Positions 31,360 through 42,100 of a stretch of DNA of 64,000 bases are shown piece after piece. The stretch spans positions 1 through 64,000 of the forward strand of contig NZ_CVSZ01000016.1 of assembly GCF_001180325.1 (NCBI RefSeq). The letters run 5' to 3'. Every line of letters starts with the position of its first letter. The first letter of the stretch is position 1. Origin of the DNA: Prochlorococcus marinus. Its GTDB lineage: Bacteria; Cyanobacteriota; Cyanobacteriia; PCC-6307; Cyanobiaceae. A model generated the notes under the pieces. The model saw only the letters and a list, made by a program, of their open reading frames with translations. It made no database searches and was not told the origin of the DNA. The translations under genes and the position numbers were made by a program.

Positions 31360-33141
31360 CTAGTTTCTGACTTTAATTTTTTTTAATTTATTTTTAGTTT
31401 CTCTATGCAGATCTCTGGGTAAATCTACCAAACTGTAATCATTAAAAATCTGTATCTTACCTATGGATCTACCATTTATATTAGTTGAATTACAGATTGA
31501 GGATATAATATTTGCAACTCTAACTCCATCAAATTTACCAAAGTTAAATTTGTAGGTTTCAAAAGAATCATTTTGATAATTATTTCTTCTATTTGAATTT
31601 CTCACACGATTATTACTATTTCTATTTGATCTATTTCGATCAGTATTATTTTGTTTATTTATCCAAGAATCATCGTCATTAAGAAAAAATGATTTATTCC
31701 CTATTACTAAATTAATAGCCGCCATTGCAATATTTGAGTCATCCATAGAGTATTTTTCTTTTAAATTATCGAGTACATCAATAATCAAAGCTTTATTTTC
31801 TTCATTTTCATCTTTAGCTAAAGAACTCTCATTAACATTATCTATAAGTTTCTCCATCCTTTTTTCATTTATTATTTTATTACTTGGTATATTAATTTCT
31901 TCAATCTTGGTTCTTGTTGAGTTTTCTAAGTTTCTTAGAAAATGTTTTTCTCTTTGATTAACAAATAAAATTGCTTCTCCTGATCTGCCTGCCCTTCCGG
32001 TTCTTCCAATTCTATGAGTGTATGTTTCTTTGTCAAAAGGAAAATCATAATTAACAACAAGTTTTATCCTCTCAACATCTAATCCTCTAGCTGCGACATC
32101 AGTTGCAACAAGGATATCAATAAATCCTTTTTTCAATCTATCTACAGTATTTTCTCTTTGATTTTGAGGTATATCTCCATTAAGTACTGCCACAGTATGA
32201 CCTGAATTCTCTAAAGCTTCAGCTATTGAAGTAGTAAGTAGTTTTGTCCTAACAAAAATTATTACTCCCTCTTTATTAAGTTCTAGTATTCTTTTTAAAG
32301 CATCTAACTTATGATGCCTTTGTACATATAGAAATTTTTGCGAAATTAATTGAGTTTCTTTTTTGACACTTTTGATTAATATTTCGGCAGGATCATTTAG
32401 ATATTTTTTTGCTATATTTCTTATCTCAGTAGGCATTGTTGCTGAAAACAATACCATCTGCTTTTTTTCAGGAAGTTGATCTATTATCCATTCAATATCT
32501 TCAAGAAAACCCATATTTAACATTTCATCAGCCTCATCTAAAACAAGACAATTTATATCTTTAATTTTAAAAGTCCCCTGTCTTATATGATCCATTATTC
32601 GGCCAGGGGTCCCAACTACTACGTCAACTTTTCTTTTTAATGCAGAAATTTGATTTCGATAGTCGGTACCTCCATATATTGCAACCGTCTTAAAATTACT
32701 AGTTTCAGAACTATAACTTTTAAAAGATTCTGCCACTTGAGTAGCTAATTCTCTTGTAGGAGTCATAACTAAAACCTTGGCATTTAATTCTTTATTATCT
32801 GTAAGCTTTTCTATTAATGGTAATGCGAAAGCTGCAGTCTTTCCTGTTCCAGTTTGTGCTTGGCCTAGTAAATCCCTGCCTAACATTAGTTCGGGAATTG
32901 CAGCTTTTTGGATAGGAGTTGGATTTTTATATCCTTTATTAATTAACGAGTTTAAGATCGATTGATTAAACCCAAAATCCAGAAATCCATTCTTATTATG
33001 ATCTCCTTTCGATACTTGCAATAGTTGAGATTCAATTTCTTTTTTGTTATCTGAGTTCTTGAACTCTATTTGGGAAGAATCTTCATTCTGAGATTTTTCC
33101 TGTTCACTACTAAGAGAGTTACTATCTTTTTTTAAAGCCAT
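31360..33141 (-). CDS. deaD: DEAD-box RNA helicase with DbpA-like RNA-binding domain
   Basis: This helicase remodels RNA duplexes, often in the cold or in ribosome assembly. The core has the Q motif (KNPTPIQKAAIP), AQTGTGKTAA, PTRELATQ, VLDEADEML, SATMP and HRIGRTGRAGRSG. After an Asn/Arg-rich linker (about 490-535) comes a C-terminal DbpA-type RNA-binding domain (YKFNFGKFDGVRVANIISSI). It is close to the cyanobacterial CrhR/DeaD group. A perfect 8-bp hairpin lies just before the start codon (separate entry), which could regulate translation. Confidence 0.93.
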   Translation of the reverse strand: MALKKDSNSLSSEQEKSQNEDSSQIEFKNSDNKKEIESQLLQVSKGDHNKNGFLDFGFNQSILNSLINKGYKNPTPIQKAAIPELMLGRDLLGQAQTGTGKTAAFALPLIEKLTDNKELNAKVLVMTPTRELATQVAESFKSYSSETSNFKTVAIYGGTDYRNQISALKRKVDVVVGTPGRIMDHIRQGTFKIKDINCLVLDEADEMLNMGFLEDIEWIIDQLPEKKQMVLFSATMPTEIRNIAKKYLNDPAEILIKSVKKETQLISQKFLYVQRHHKLDALKRILELNKEGVIIFVRTKLLTTSIAEALENSGHTVAVLNGDIPQNQRENTVDRLKKGFIDILVATDVAARGLDVERIKLVVNYDFPFDKETYTHRIGRTGRAGRSGEAILFVNQREKHFLRNLENSTRTKIEEINIPSNKIINEKRMEKLIDNVNESSLAKDENEENKALIIDVLDNLKEKYSMDDSNIAMAAINLVIGNKSFFLNDDDSWINKQNNTDRNRSNRNSNNRVRNSNRRNNYQNDSFETYKFNFGKFDGVRVANIISSICNSTNINGRSIGKIQIFNDYSLVDLPRDLHRETKNKLKKIKVRN

Positions 33142-33147
33142 TTTAAA

Positions 33148-33172
33148 TGCCTAATTATCTTCTGATTAGGCA
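33148..33172 (-). promoter_or_regulatory. Hairpin in the 5' leader of the DEAD-box helicase gene
   Basis: On the minus strand, TGCCTAAT pairs perfectly with ATTAGGCA across the 9-nt loop CAGAAGATA. The hairpin ends 6 nt before the ATG of the helicase gene. The only purine-rich ribosome-binding-like sequence nearby is in the loop (AGAAGA). The position suggests control of translation, perhaps autoregulation by the helicase or response to cold; that is inference. Confidence 0.5.
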
Positions 33173-33279
33173 TACAACAAATATCTAAATTTACTTAAAT
33201 TGTTGATTAGCCTTACAGAGCCGAAATATTAATCTAACATCTTGGGGTTCAGATATTACTAATTTCACAAAAATAAAAT

Positions 33280-34983
33280 TTAATTTAAATAATATATATT
33301 TAATGATTTTTTCGCTCTTGTAATAGCAGTATAAAATAACCTTCTTTCAAAATTATCTCTGCAAAAGATATTTTGATTATCTTTTTTTTCTTTTACAGCA
33401 TTTTTATTTCTTCTATAATTTTGGGACCACAAAATGTTTACTTTTTCAGATTCACTTCCTTGAGATTTATGAATAGTAATGGCAATTGCTGGTACAACAT
33501 TTTCTAAATTAGTTGGATCAATTAATGCTACAATTTCATCGTTATTATCATTAAATTTTCTAAAAAGATATTTTCTTTTATTTTTTAAACCTATAAGTAC
33601 TCCTATATCCCCATTTGACAATCCAAGTTCATTATTATTTTTTGTACACATGATCGGAACACCCTCTTTAAGAGTTCTAAGGTCATAGGGTTTTTTTTGC
33701 CCAAAAACAATTTCATTCAAATATTCAACACTCCATATTCCGGAATTTTTTTCGCATAAAATCAAGTGACTTTGTAAATCCAAAAATATCTTATCTACTA
33801 AATCTTTTTCATTAAGTAATAAATTGTCATTACTCTCATCAAATATATATTTTTTTTGACTTAAATTTGAAGTTGAAATATTTAACTGTTTAAGATGACT
33901 TGAAATCGAAAATAATAGATCTTTTGGAATATCTTTTTCTATACTCTTTGAAATAGTAATTTCTTTTGAATTATTATCTTTTTCTAATTCTTTTATCTTT
34001 TGATTAAGTAAAGAAAAATCATTATTAAATATTAAACTACTAATTAACGCTATATCTCCAATATTTCTATAAGTTTTTTCTAAATTTACTACACAAGATT
34101 TAATTGAACTATTATCGGAATGTTCAAACAAATAATTCCATATAGAACAGTTATTTACTGGAGATAATTGATTCTTATCTCCAACTAAAATAATTTTACA
34201 GTCCTTTGCTAGCAAATTTAAAACTGATTCAATCAAATCGATATTAACCATTGACATTTCATCAATTATGAAAATATCAAGCTCTTTTAGTTTAAATTTC
34301 AACTTAAGAGATTTATTTTGAGAATTTAAAATCCATCTATGTAAAGTTTGAAATTCTATTTGGTCTAGAAATTGACTAAAGGAAATATTTTTTTTATCAT
34401 TAAGAGCTTCTTTTAAACGAGCTGTAGCTTTACCAGTTGGAGCAGACAAACCAATATTTAAAAAGTTATCAATTTGAAGTAGTTCTATTATTAACTTTAT
34501 TATTAGAGTGGTTTTACCCGTACCTGGTCCTCCTTGAAGGAAAACTAAGTTTGAATATTTAAATATATTTTTAATTTGATCAATTTTATTATCATCTTTA
34601 TAAATTATTGAGTTCATTAATTTATCGATATCTATTTTTTTTAGAAATGAATTAAAAACTCTTTCTATCTTTTTTGACCATTTTGATAAGGATAATTTTC
34701 TATTTACTAAAACGAATGGAGAATGAAGGGAACCAATCAAACCTATATTTTTTAGAACATCTATATGTTTATTGGGCCAGCCATCTTCTAATAATTCAAA
34801 GATTATTAAACTATTATCAACATCAATAATAGTTTCACCATTTTTTTCAAACTCTAATAAAATTCTAATTACATCTCTTACGAAATTTCCATATTTTTTT
34901 TCACTAAATTTGAAAATACCTAAGATTAAATTAAATATATGATCGTATTGGAACTTTTCAATATCTGTATTAGTTTTAGTCAT
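33280..34983 (-). CDS. recD: Exodeoxyribonuclease V subunit RecD
   Basis: RecD is the 5'-3' helicase subunit of RecBCD. The 567-aa protein has Walker A GGPGTGKTTL (151-160), Walker B-like IDEMSMVN, GDKNQLSPV and the UvrD-like C-terminal ITIHKSQGSE with FYTAITRAKKS. It follows recB by 1 bp and ends the recC-ICMT-recB-recD run. It is slightly shorter than the E. coli protein but has all helicase motifs. Confidence 0.95.
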   Translation of the reverse strand: MTKTNTDIEKFQYDHIFNLILGIFKFSEKKYGNFVRDVIRILLEFEKNGETIIDVDNSLIIFELLEDGWPNKHIDVLKNIGLIGSLHSPFVLVNRKLSLSKWSKKIERVFNSFLKKIDIDKLMNSIIYKDDNKIDQIKNIFKYSNLVFLQGGPGTGKTTLIIKLIIELLQIDNFLNIGLSAPTGKATARLKEALNDKKNISFSQFLDQIEFQTLHRWILNSQNKSLKLKFKLKELDIFIIDEMSMVNIDLIESVLNLLAKDCKIILVGDKNQLSPVNNCSIWNYLFEHSDNSSIKSCVVNLEKTYRNIGDIALISSLIFNNDFSLLNQKIKELEKDNNSKEITISKSIEKDIPKDLLFSISSHLKQLNISTSNLSQKKYIFDESNDNLLLNEKDLVDKIFLDLQSHLILCEKNSGIWSVEYLNEIVFGQKKPYDLRTLKEGVPIMCTKNNNELGLSNGDIGVLIGLKNKRKYLFRKFNDNNDEIVALIDPTNLENVVPAIAITIHKSQGSESEKVNILWSQNYRRNKNAVKEKKDNQNIFCRDNFERRLFYTAITRAKKSLNIYYLN

Positions 34984-34984
34984 T

Positions 34985-37900
34985 CTAAAAAAGGTTATCT
35001 AAATAATTAATTCTTTTTAAAGGTGCTTTGCTAATAAAAATACCTGGAGATATATCTTCAGACTTAGATTTTTCAAATAATTCAAAATCTGGCAATCCCT
35101 TTAAAAACAAATAAATATATCCTCCTAGATTTTTATGTGGTTGATAATTTTTAAGTCGCCACTTTAATAATCTATGCAATGCTAATAAATAAAGATGAGA
35201 TTGCAATGGATAATGATGTTTAATCATTTCATTTCTCATGTTTTCATAGTTATAGTTTCTTGGTAAACAACCACTATTATCACTACCAGAAATCAAATTA
35301 CTTTTCCAATCAATTACCCACCATTTACTATCTTCTAATTTATTTCCTACAGGGAAAACACAATCAATACATCCTGAATGAAAGCCTTTATTCATAATTT
35401 GAAGATCATTTATTTTATTTGCATATTCTTCACCAAATTCGTATTCCTGATCTAAAAAAAAGCAATTTGATATATCATTAGAATTAATATTCCTACCTTC
35501 ATAAGATAGGGTTAAATCATATTTGAGTTCCTTAATTAAGTATTCATTTGGAATATCAACTAGTTTCTTATTTTGTAATTCTCTTCCTAAAGATATATTT
35601 ATGATTCTTAAAATCGCATCTTTTACTTTAAAAGCCAAAGAAGTATCTATTTGATGAAAGTTTAATTCCTCAATAATTAAATCAATTAATTCTTGATTAT
35701 TATCGTTTCTAAATTCAAATCTTTCTATTATTTTGTGCAGGCAAGTCCCAGCAATAGTTCCTTTTGGAAATTCACTTAAGGGATTTGGATAAGAAAAATA
35801 ATTAGGATAATTCTTTAAATTCTTAAAATTAGAATCTTTGATAATTGATATATTATCTTCATAATCCTTATATTGATTAATGTCTGCATCAATATTTTTA
35901 TCTTTACGTATCCAAGAAGAATAACTTGAATAAGAAATAAATTGATCAGAATTAAATACATTAGTTATTTTTTTATTAACGTTATCGATTTTCCAAAGAT
36001 TATTATTCAATCGGTTGGTTTGAAACTTAGAAAAAATTTCTTTTATTTTCTCTTTTTCTATCCTGACTTCAAAAGTAGACTTATGAATATTGATATTTTC
36101 CAAATTATTAAGTAAATCATTATTTAGAATATTATTTGTATCGTCTAAATCATTAAAAACAACAACTTTATATTTACTCCTTGTAAGAGCTACATAAATT
36201 AACCTCTCACTCTCTTTAAATAAATCTTCTTCTTCTATTAATTTAAATTCTTTAACCTTCGCGTAATTATTAGAAATATTAACGTATATATTTCTATTAA
36301 TATTTGATTTCCAAAGAGGTCCTTTAATTTTATTTGACTTATTTGAAATAATTGAGAGATATGGACATAGGACTATTTCAAATTCAAGGCCCTTACTGCT
36401 ATGAATGGTAGAAAGATTTATTCCATTTTGAAGACTATAATCTTTCGTCAAAAAATCTTCTCCAGTAGAAATTCTTAAAATATGATCTAACTGATTTTTA
36501 TACCAGTTGAAGACTATATTGAGATCAAAATCATTATTTATTAATTCTATTTCAACAATTTCTGAAAGTTGAAATAAATTTGAACTTAAATCTGGATCTT
36601 TAATAATCGAGGATGACTTGTAATTTATAAGTAGTTCATTAACAATGTTTAAAAAACCTTTTTCTCTTAGTTCTTGGGACCAAGCAATGCATTTTTTAAT
36701 TAAAATTTCTAAATTATTACTAATTCCATGATCAAGTAAGTCTTCTAACTTTATTTCTACAAACTTTGAAGTAGCAAGCAAAGTTATATTTTTTAAAGTC
36801 CTCGGATATAATAAACATTCAATTAATAAAAATAGTAGAGAACTTGCTTCTGTATCAAAAATATTTTGTTTATTTTGGATTTTGCATGGGAGATTAAACT
36901 GATTTAATTTTTTTTTTAAATCTAAGCATTGAGAATTATTTAATGTAAGAATCGCAATTTTATTAATATCAATTTCTTTATGATTTAAAATAAAGTTAAC
37001 TATGTAATGAGTTACTAGATCATCTATATCAGTCTCTTTTTTTGAAAATTCTACAATTTCAAATACATTCTTAAATTTAAATTCAGGATTAATATTTTCA
37101 TTAATTCTTGAGTTTAATTTACTATAGTTTAGTTTTGATTGTTTAAGGCCATTCTTATAAAGTTTATTAAGAACATCGATTAATTTTTTTGAGGATCTAT
37201 AGTTATCTGTAAGACTAAAAACATCGGTTGCATTAGATCTTGCATCTAAGTAAGTTTCAATATCTCCTCCTCTAAATTTGTAAATCGCTTGTTTTGGATC
37301 ACCTACGCAAAGTAAAAAATGATTTTTTGTATTAAAGAACTTTTTTATTAAATTCCACTGAATAATATCTGTATCTTGGAACTCATCAACTAATACACAT
37401 TTAAATCTTTTTTGAATTTTAGAAAGAGTATTACTATTACTAATTTCCGAATCTAGAAATGTATTTTCTACAGTCGTTATAAGATCATTGAAGTTGAAAA
37501 TAGAAAAACTTTTCTTTAATTCAATTAATTTTATATAAGCTAACTGGGTGAATATTCTTACAAATTCGGTAAAGAAGCCTTCTTTTATTTTATAAATTTT
37601 ATCTTGTAATAAATTAAATTTAGTAAAATCTAATTTTAGATTATGTTTATTAATTTCTTTAGATATATTTTCTATGTAAAAATATTTAGATAAAAGATCA
37701 TCCTTAGAAATATCATATATAAAATCAATAACATTTTTAGAATTAAGCCTTTTGTTAATATCTTCAATCCAACAATTTATTTGATTAAACTTATCATCTC
37801 TTGGTTTTGCAGCATATATTTGACTTTTTCCACCACTCTCCTTAATTAATTTTCCCAATTCTATGAGTTGTAAAAATAATTCCTTACCTTTCTTATTCCA

Positions 37901-38611
37901 TTCATAACAAAAGTCGTTCCAATTTGAATAAAAAAATTCATTAAAATAATTATTTAAATCAATACTCGTATATTTATTATTTATTTGAAATTTACAGATA
38001 TTTTCTTGATCTATATTTTTTAAAATTTCTACAAAAAATGATTTATTGATCCTACTTCCAAATCTAGAACTTATTTTTTTTTTGTTGACTGCTGAAATAA
38101 GCTCATGATTTAGATTTAGAAAATCATCAATCCACAAATTATCTATTACATCTTTATACAAATTATCGATATTATTCTCAATATATGGATCTTGAGTTAC
38201 ACCTATTTCAATACTATATTCATCAATAATATTATTACAAAAAGCATGGAAAGTATTTACTTTAAACTTATAGAATTGATTTATAAAATTATCAATTTCG
38301 GAAATTATTTTTTCCTTAGATTTATCTTTATCCTTAAAATTTAGATACCAATCCTTAAGAGTATTATCTATCTTACTTTCATTATGATTTTGCAAATATA
38401 ATTTTAAATTATGAAATCTCGAGAGTATTTTATCTCTTAATTCAGAACAAGTATTTTTTGTAAAACTTAGCAAGAGTATCTCATCTGGTTTAACTTTGTT
38501 CTCCAAAACATTTCTTAAAACTATGTGAGACAAAGTAAAACTTTTACCAGTTCCTGCACTTGCCTCAACTAATTTAAACTTATTATCTAATTTAATTTGA
38601 TTAATATCCAT
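34985..38611 (-). CDS. recB: Exodeoxyribonuclease V subunit RecB
   Basis: RecB is the 3'-5' helicase-nuclease subunit of RecBCD. The 1,208-aa protein has Walker A EASAGTGKSFTL (16-27), VDEFQDTD, VGDPKQAIYKFRGG, STIHSSKGLEFE and YVALTRSKYK. The C-terminal nuclease has D1083 in GCIDCVF and D1101/K1103 in IDWKS, matching the RecB nuclease motif, so it should be active. The 5' neighbour is an ICMT-like gene; recD follows by 1 bp. Confidence 0.96.
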   Translation of the reverse strand: MDINQIKLDNKFKLVEASAGTGKSFTLSHIVLRNVLENKVKPDEILLLSFTKNTCSELRDKILSRFHNLKLYLQNHNESKIDNTLKDWYLNFKDKDKSKEKIISEIDNFINQFYKFKVNTFHAFCNNIIDEYSIEIGVTQDPYIENNIDNLYKDVIDNLWIDDFLNLNHELISAVNKKKISSRFGSRINKSFFVEILKNIDQENICKFQINNKYTSIDLNNYFNEFFYSNWNDFCYEWNKKGKELFLQLIELGKLIKESGGKSQIYAAKPRDDKFNQINCWIEDINKRLNSKNVIDFIYDISKDDLLSKYFYIENISKEINKHNLKLDFTKFNLLQDKIYKIKEGFFTEFVRIFTQLAYIKLIELKKSFSIFNFNDLITTVENTFLDSEISNSNTLSKIQKRFKCVLVDEFQDTDIIQWNLIKKFFNTKNHFLLCVGDPKQAIYKFRGGDIETYLDARSNATDVFSLTDNYRSSKKLIDVLNKLYKNGLKQSKLNYSKLNSRINENINPEFKFKNVFEIVEFSKKETDIDDLVTHYIVNFILNHKEIDINKIAILTLNNSQCLDLKKKLNQFNLPCKIQNKQNIFDTEASSLLFLLIECLLYPRTLKNITLLATSKFVEIKLEDLLDHGISNNLEILIKKCIAWSQELREKGFLNIVNELLINYKSSSIIKDPDLSSNLFQLSEIVEIELINNDFDLNIVFNWYKNQLDHILRISTGEDFLTKDYSLQNGINLSTIHSSKGLEFEIVLCPYLSIISNKSNKIKGPLWKSNINRNIYVNISNNYAKVKEFKLIEEEDLFKESERLIYVALTRSKYKVVVFNDLDDTNNILNNDLLNNLENINIHKSTFEVRIEKEKIKEIFSKFQTNRLNNNLWKIDNVNKKITNVFNSDQFISYSSYSSWIRKDKNIDADINQYKDYEDNISIIKDSNFKNLKNYPNYFSYPNPLSEFPKGTIAGTCLHKIIERFEFRNDNNQELIDLIIEELNFHQIDTSLAFKVKDAILRIINISLGRELQNKKLVDIPNEYLIKELKYDLTLSYEGRNINSNDISNCFFLDQEYEFGEEYANKINDLQIMNKGFHSGCIDCVFPVGNKLEDSKWWVIDWKSNLISGSDNSGCLPRNYNYENMRNEMIKHHYPLQSHLYLLALHRLLKWRLKNYQPHKNLGGYIYLFLKGLPDFELFEKSKSEDISPGIFISKAPLKRINYLDNLF

Positions 38612-38623
38612 TTCTTTATTAAA

Positions 38624-39097
38624 TTAAACTTTGACCTCATTTTTATAAAGTAAGTAATTCTTAAATTTATTCATTAAATATTTCTCTTCCAAGGCAATCT
38701 TAAATTTAATTATTAAAGCTAAACTTATTGTCAAAAACAAATAATAAATAGATAATTTTATTACAAAAACTCCAATGGAAATAAATATTAAAGAATAGTA
38801 CATAGGATGTCGCGTAAATCGATAAATACCTGTAGTAACTAGATTGCTATTGTTTACAGGTTTTGGAAAAGGGGATAAATTTCTACCTAAGTCTTTAATT
38901 GAAACTAACATTATTATGAAAGCGATTATGATAATTAAAATACCCAGGAAATAAGAAAAAGGACTTGCTTGAATTATTTGTTTTTGTGGAAGAAAGTCCC
39001 ATTGAAAAAAATAAAGACTAATAATAAAGAATTGTAAAAAAACAAGCATTTGATCATAAGCGGCTTTAAAAAAATTTTTCAACTGAAATTTAGACAT
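38624..39097 (-). CDS. Isoprenylcysteine carboxyl methyltransferase-family membrane protein
   Basis: The 157-aa integral membrane protein has about four hydrophobic segments and the PEMT/ICMT signature LVTTGIYRFTRHPMYYSL and then EEKYLMNKF, where SAM-dependent methyl transfer would take place. The substrate is unknown; bacterial members methylate diverse small or lipid substrates. It lies between recC (3-bp gap) and recB (12-bp gap), so it must be co-transcribed with the DNA-repair genes. Confidence 0.85.
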   Translation of the reverse strand: MSKFQLKNFFKAAYDQMLVFLQFFIISLYFFQWDFLPQKQIIQASPFSYFLGILIIIIAFIIMLVSIKDLGRNLSPFPKPVNNSNLVTTGIYRFTRHPMYYSLIFISIGVFVIKLSIYYLFLTISLALIIKFKIALEEKYLMNKFKNYLLYKNEVKV

Positions 39098-39100
39098 TTT

Positions 39101-42100
39101 TTATTTCTTTAATGCTTTAATTAGAGGACCATATAATCTGTATGATAATTGATCAAAATTATTATTTCCAAGAAAGAAATCTGGTTCTTTTTCATTACCA
39201 AAACACATTTTCATTTCAATGTTATCTCTTTCTCCTTTAGAAAAATTTTTATTACCAATCCATTTATCTGTAAAAGCTTTTTTTTCATTTTTTGATTTTA
39301 TTTTTGCTTCTACATACTTATAAGCACTTTCTGGAGGAAGAGGTAAACATTTTTCAGAATAATTTTTAAAAATATTTATGTACTCCTCCAAAATTAGATT
39401 TGATTCAGTTGCACCGGGTGATTGAATAATTTGCGATTTATAATTATTTTCTGTTCTAAAAATTACTTTAGTCCTTTTTACATTCTCCTTTAAAGAAGAA
39501 ATAAAGAGTAATTTTATCCAAGCCTCAGTCAAACGACTTAGACTTAGCTTCGCATTAATCAATTCAATTACGGTGTCATCAGCGATTAAATATTCTTCTT
39601 TATTAGCATTTGACTTAACATAGATTTTATTAATCTTTTTATGTTGACTCAAACTTGCAGATAGACTGCTTAATAAGTCTTTGATTTCTTTTTCTTTTGT
39701 AAAGATACTATTTTTGGGCATAATAATACCATTTTCAGCCAATTGATCATTAATACTTAATTCATTTAAATCATCAATAATATTATGATTATCTATCTCT
39801 ACTTGCTGGATTATTTTTGTAATTAGTTGCGACTTTTGCAGATTGCTTACATTCTCCTCGTCTGGATGATGAAAAAATATTTCCTTGGGAGAAATATTGT
39901 TTTTATTAAGCCAATATTTTTGTGGAGTCTTAAACCAATAAATCAATTCTGACAATTTGTAATTTTCAATATCAAATTTTTTTTCATTCCAATTTATATT
40001 TTCTATTAAAGAATAATTACTTTTAACAATCTTAGATTGATCAAGATCAATTATTTCATTTTTATTTAAATCAGAATCTTTAATTATTAGTTCTCTTTGG
40101 CTTTGGTTTAAGAAACTATCAAAAAAAGAAATCAACTCTTTTATAGGAAAAGAAACATCTAATTTTTTATTGTCTTTATCATTTTTTACCCAAGTAACTA
40201 TAAATTTATCTCTGCAGGCAATTAACACCTCCAGAAATGCATATTTCTCTCTTTCAAAAACAGCTGGATCACCCAAATGATATTTGTTTTTTAATAAATT
40301 AATGTTTTCATTATTTGGTAATTTTGGATAATTAACACTATTCATGTCTATTAGGAAGATAACCTTATGTGGAATATGCCTTGAATTCTCAATATCACAT
40401 ACTAGGATCTTGTTGACTCGGGATTTGGTTTGATATTTAACTTTATTTATGCAAGAAATTAATATTTCTCTAAAAACTTTTAACAATATAAGATCATCAG
40501 TTATTAAAGGTATTGCGTGATTATCAAGAATTCTATTTATTTCACTTATTTCTAAATTGAAATTTGCATTATAATCAGAAATACTTTTTAATATAAACTT
40601 TATCTTTTCAACCCAATTCGAGTAAGAAAAAGATCCCCTTATCAAATTAATATATTTTTTTAAATGAATTAATATTTTAACCCATTTATTCAAATCCAAA
40701 CTTATATTTTTATAGCTAAATGGTTTTAAATTAAAAGTACTTAAATTTACTTCTTTGTCATAAATTAAGCCTAAAGTAATTCTATTTATACACCAATCTA
40801 GAGTATTTTTATCTTCACCTAATCTTTCTTTTTCATCTAATCCCCAATGAAATCCCGCTTGGGTAATTAAGAAAATAATTTCATCCTTCTCAGTAATATT
40901 AAAATCAAAAATGTTCTGAGTTACTTTTTTCGAAAGAATATAATCTATTTTTTCAAGTGTAATTTTTTCACTTGCTATTTCAGTGATGTCAATTAGAAAT
41001 TCATAAATGCCTGAATAGTCATTATTATCCTCATCAATAAAAAAATAAGGTATCTTTTCACCATTAATTAACTCATTATTAAAGATGTACCTTAGATAAG
41101 GTTTAATTAAATTAGTCTGAGGAGATAAAATAGCAATATCACTATATTTAATATTCTCGCAAGAATTTATTGTTTCTATAATTTTATTTCTTAAATATTC
41201 AAATTGACTATTCTGATTAAAATGCTCACAAAGTAATATTGAATCATCCCTTTCACTTACTATAAAATCATCGCTATTATTATCAATTAGTCTTTTTTGT
41301 ATTTGATTAAGAAGAGGAATATCTTTCTTATTATGAAAATTAGTTGTTGGATCGAGATATACAAGATTATTTTTTAAATTTATACCCTCTTTATAAATAT
41401 TTTCATCAATTAATTTCTGAAAGTTTGCTCCAAATTTACCAAATATTTTCTCTATGTTTGTATTATTTAAATTAAATTTACTTTCATTATCATCAAATTC
41501 CAACTCTCCTTCAAGACAATTTATTCTATTCCATAAATCTTCTCCAGGTGATAATAAATACAAATTTACCTTAATAAATTTTGAAAGTTCTGAATAAAAA
41601 TTAATATGTAGTTTAGATAAGTTATTATCTGAAAAAATATAAATTTGATTTGGTACTTGAAATTGAACGTTTTTAATTTTTCTTAAGTTCTTTATTACTT
41701 CAATCATGTATAAACATGATGGCTTTTCAGATATCTTTTCCTCTAATAATTTATATAAAATAGGTTGCCAAAATTGATCTGTGTTTAAATTCTTAAATAG
41801 ATTAGATGAATTAATTTCATATCTATTCCATTGGGCAATCATTTCAGGTCTAAAAATCAGATAATCAATAAAATTATTCGTGATCTTTTTTGTCAGATTA
41901 TATATGTCTCCATCAATTGTCTTTTTATTATCTAAATATTTATTAATCCAATTTCTAAGCGGAAATGATTCTTTAAAGCTATTTAATTCTTCCAAGGAAT
42001 CAATAATGCCCCATTTAATTGACTCAAAATTCCATGCGCTCATATCAATTGCAGGAAAAAAATTTGTCAATAAAGTTTCGGTATAAGTTGATATTGTCTT

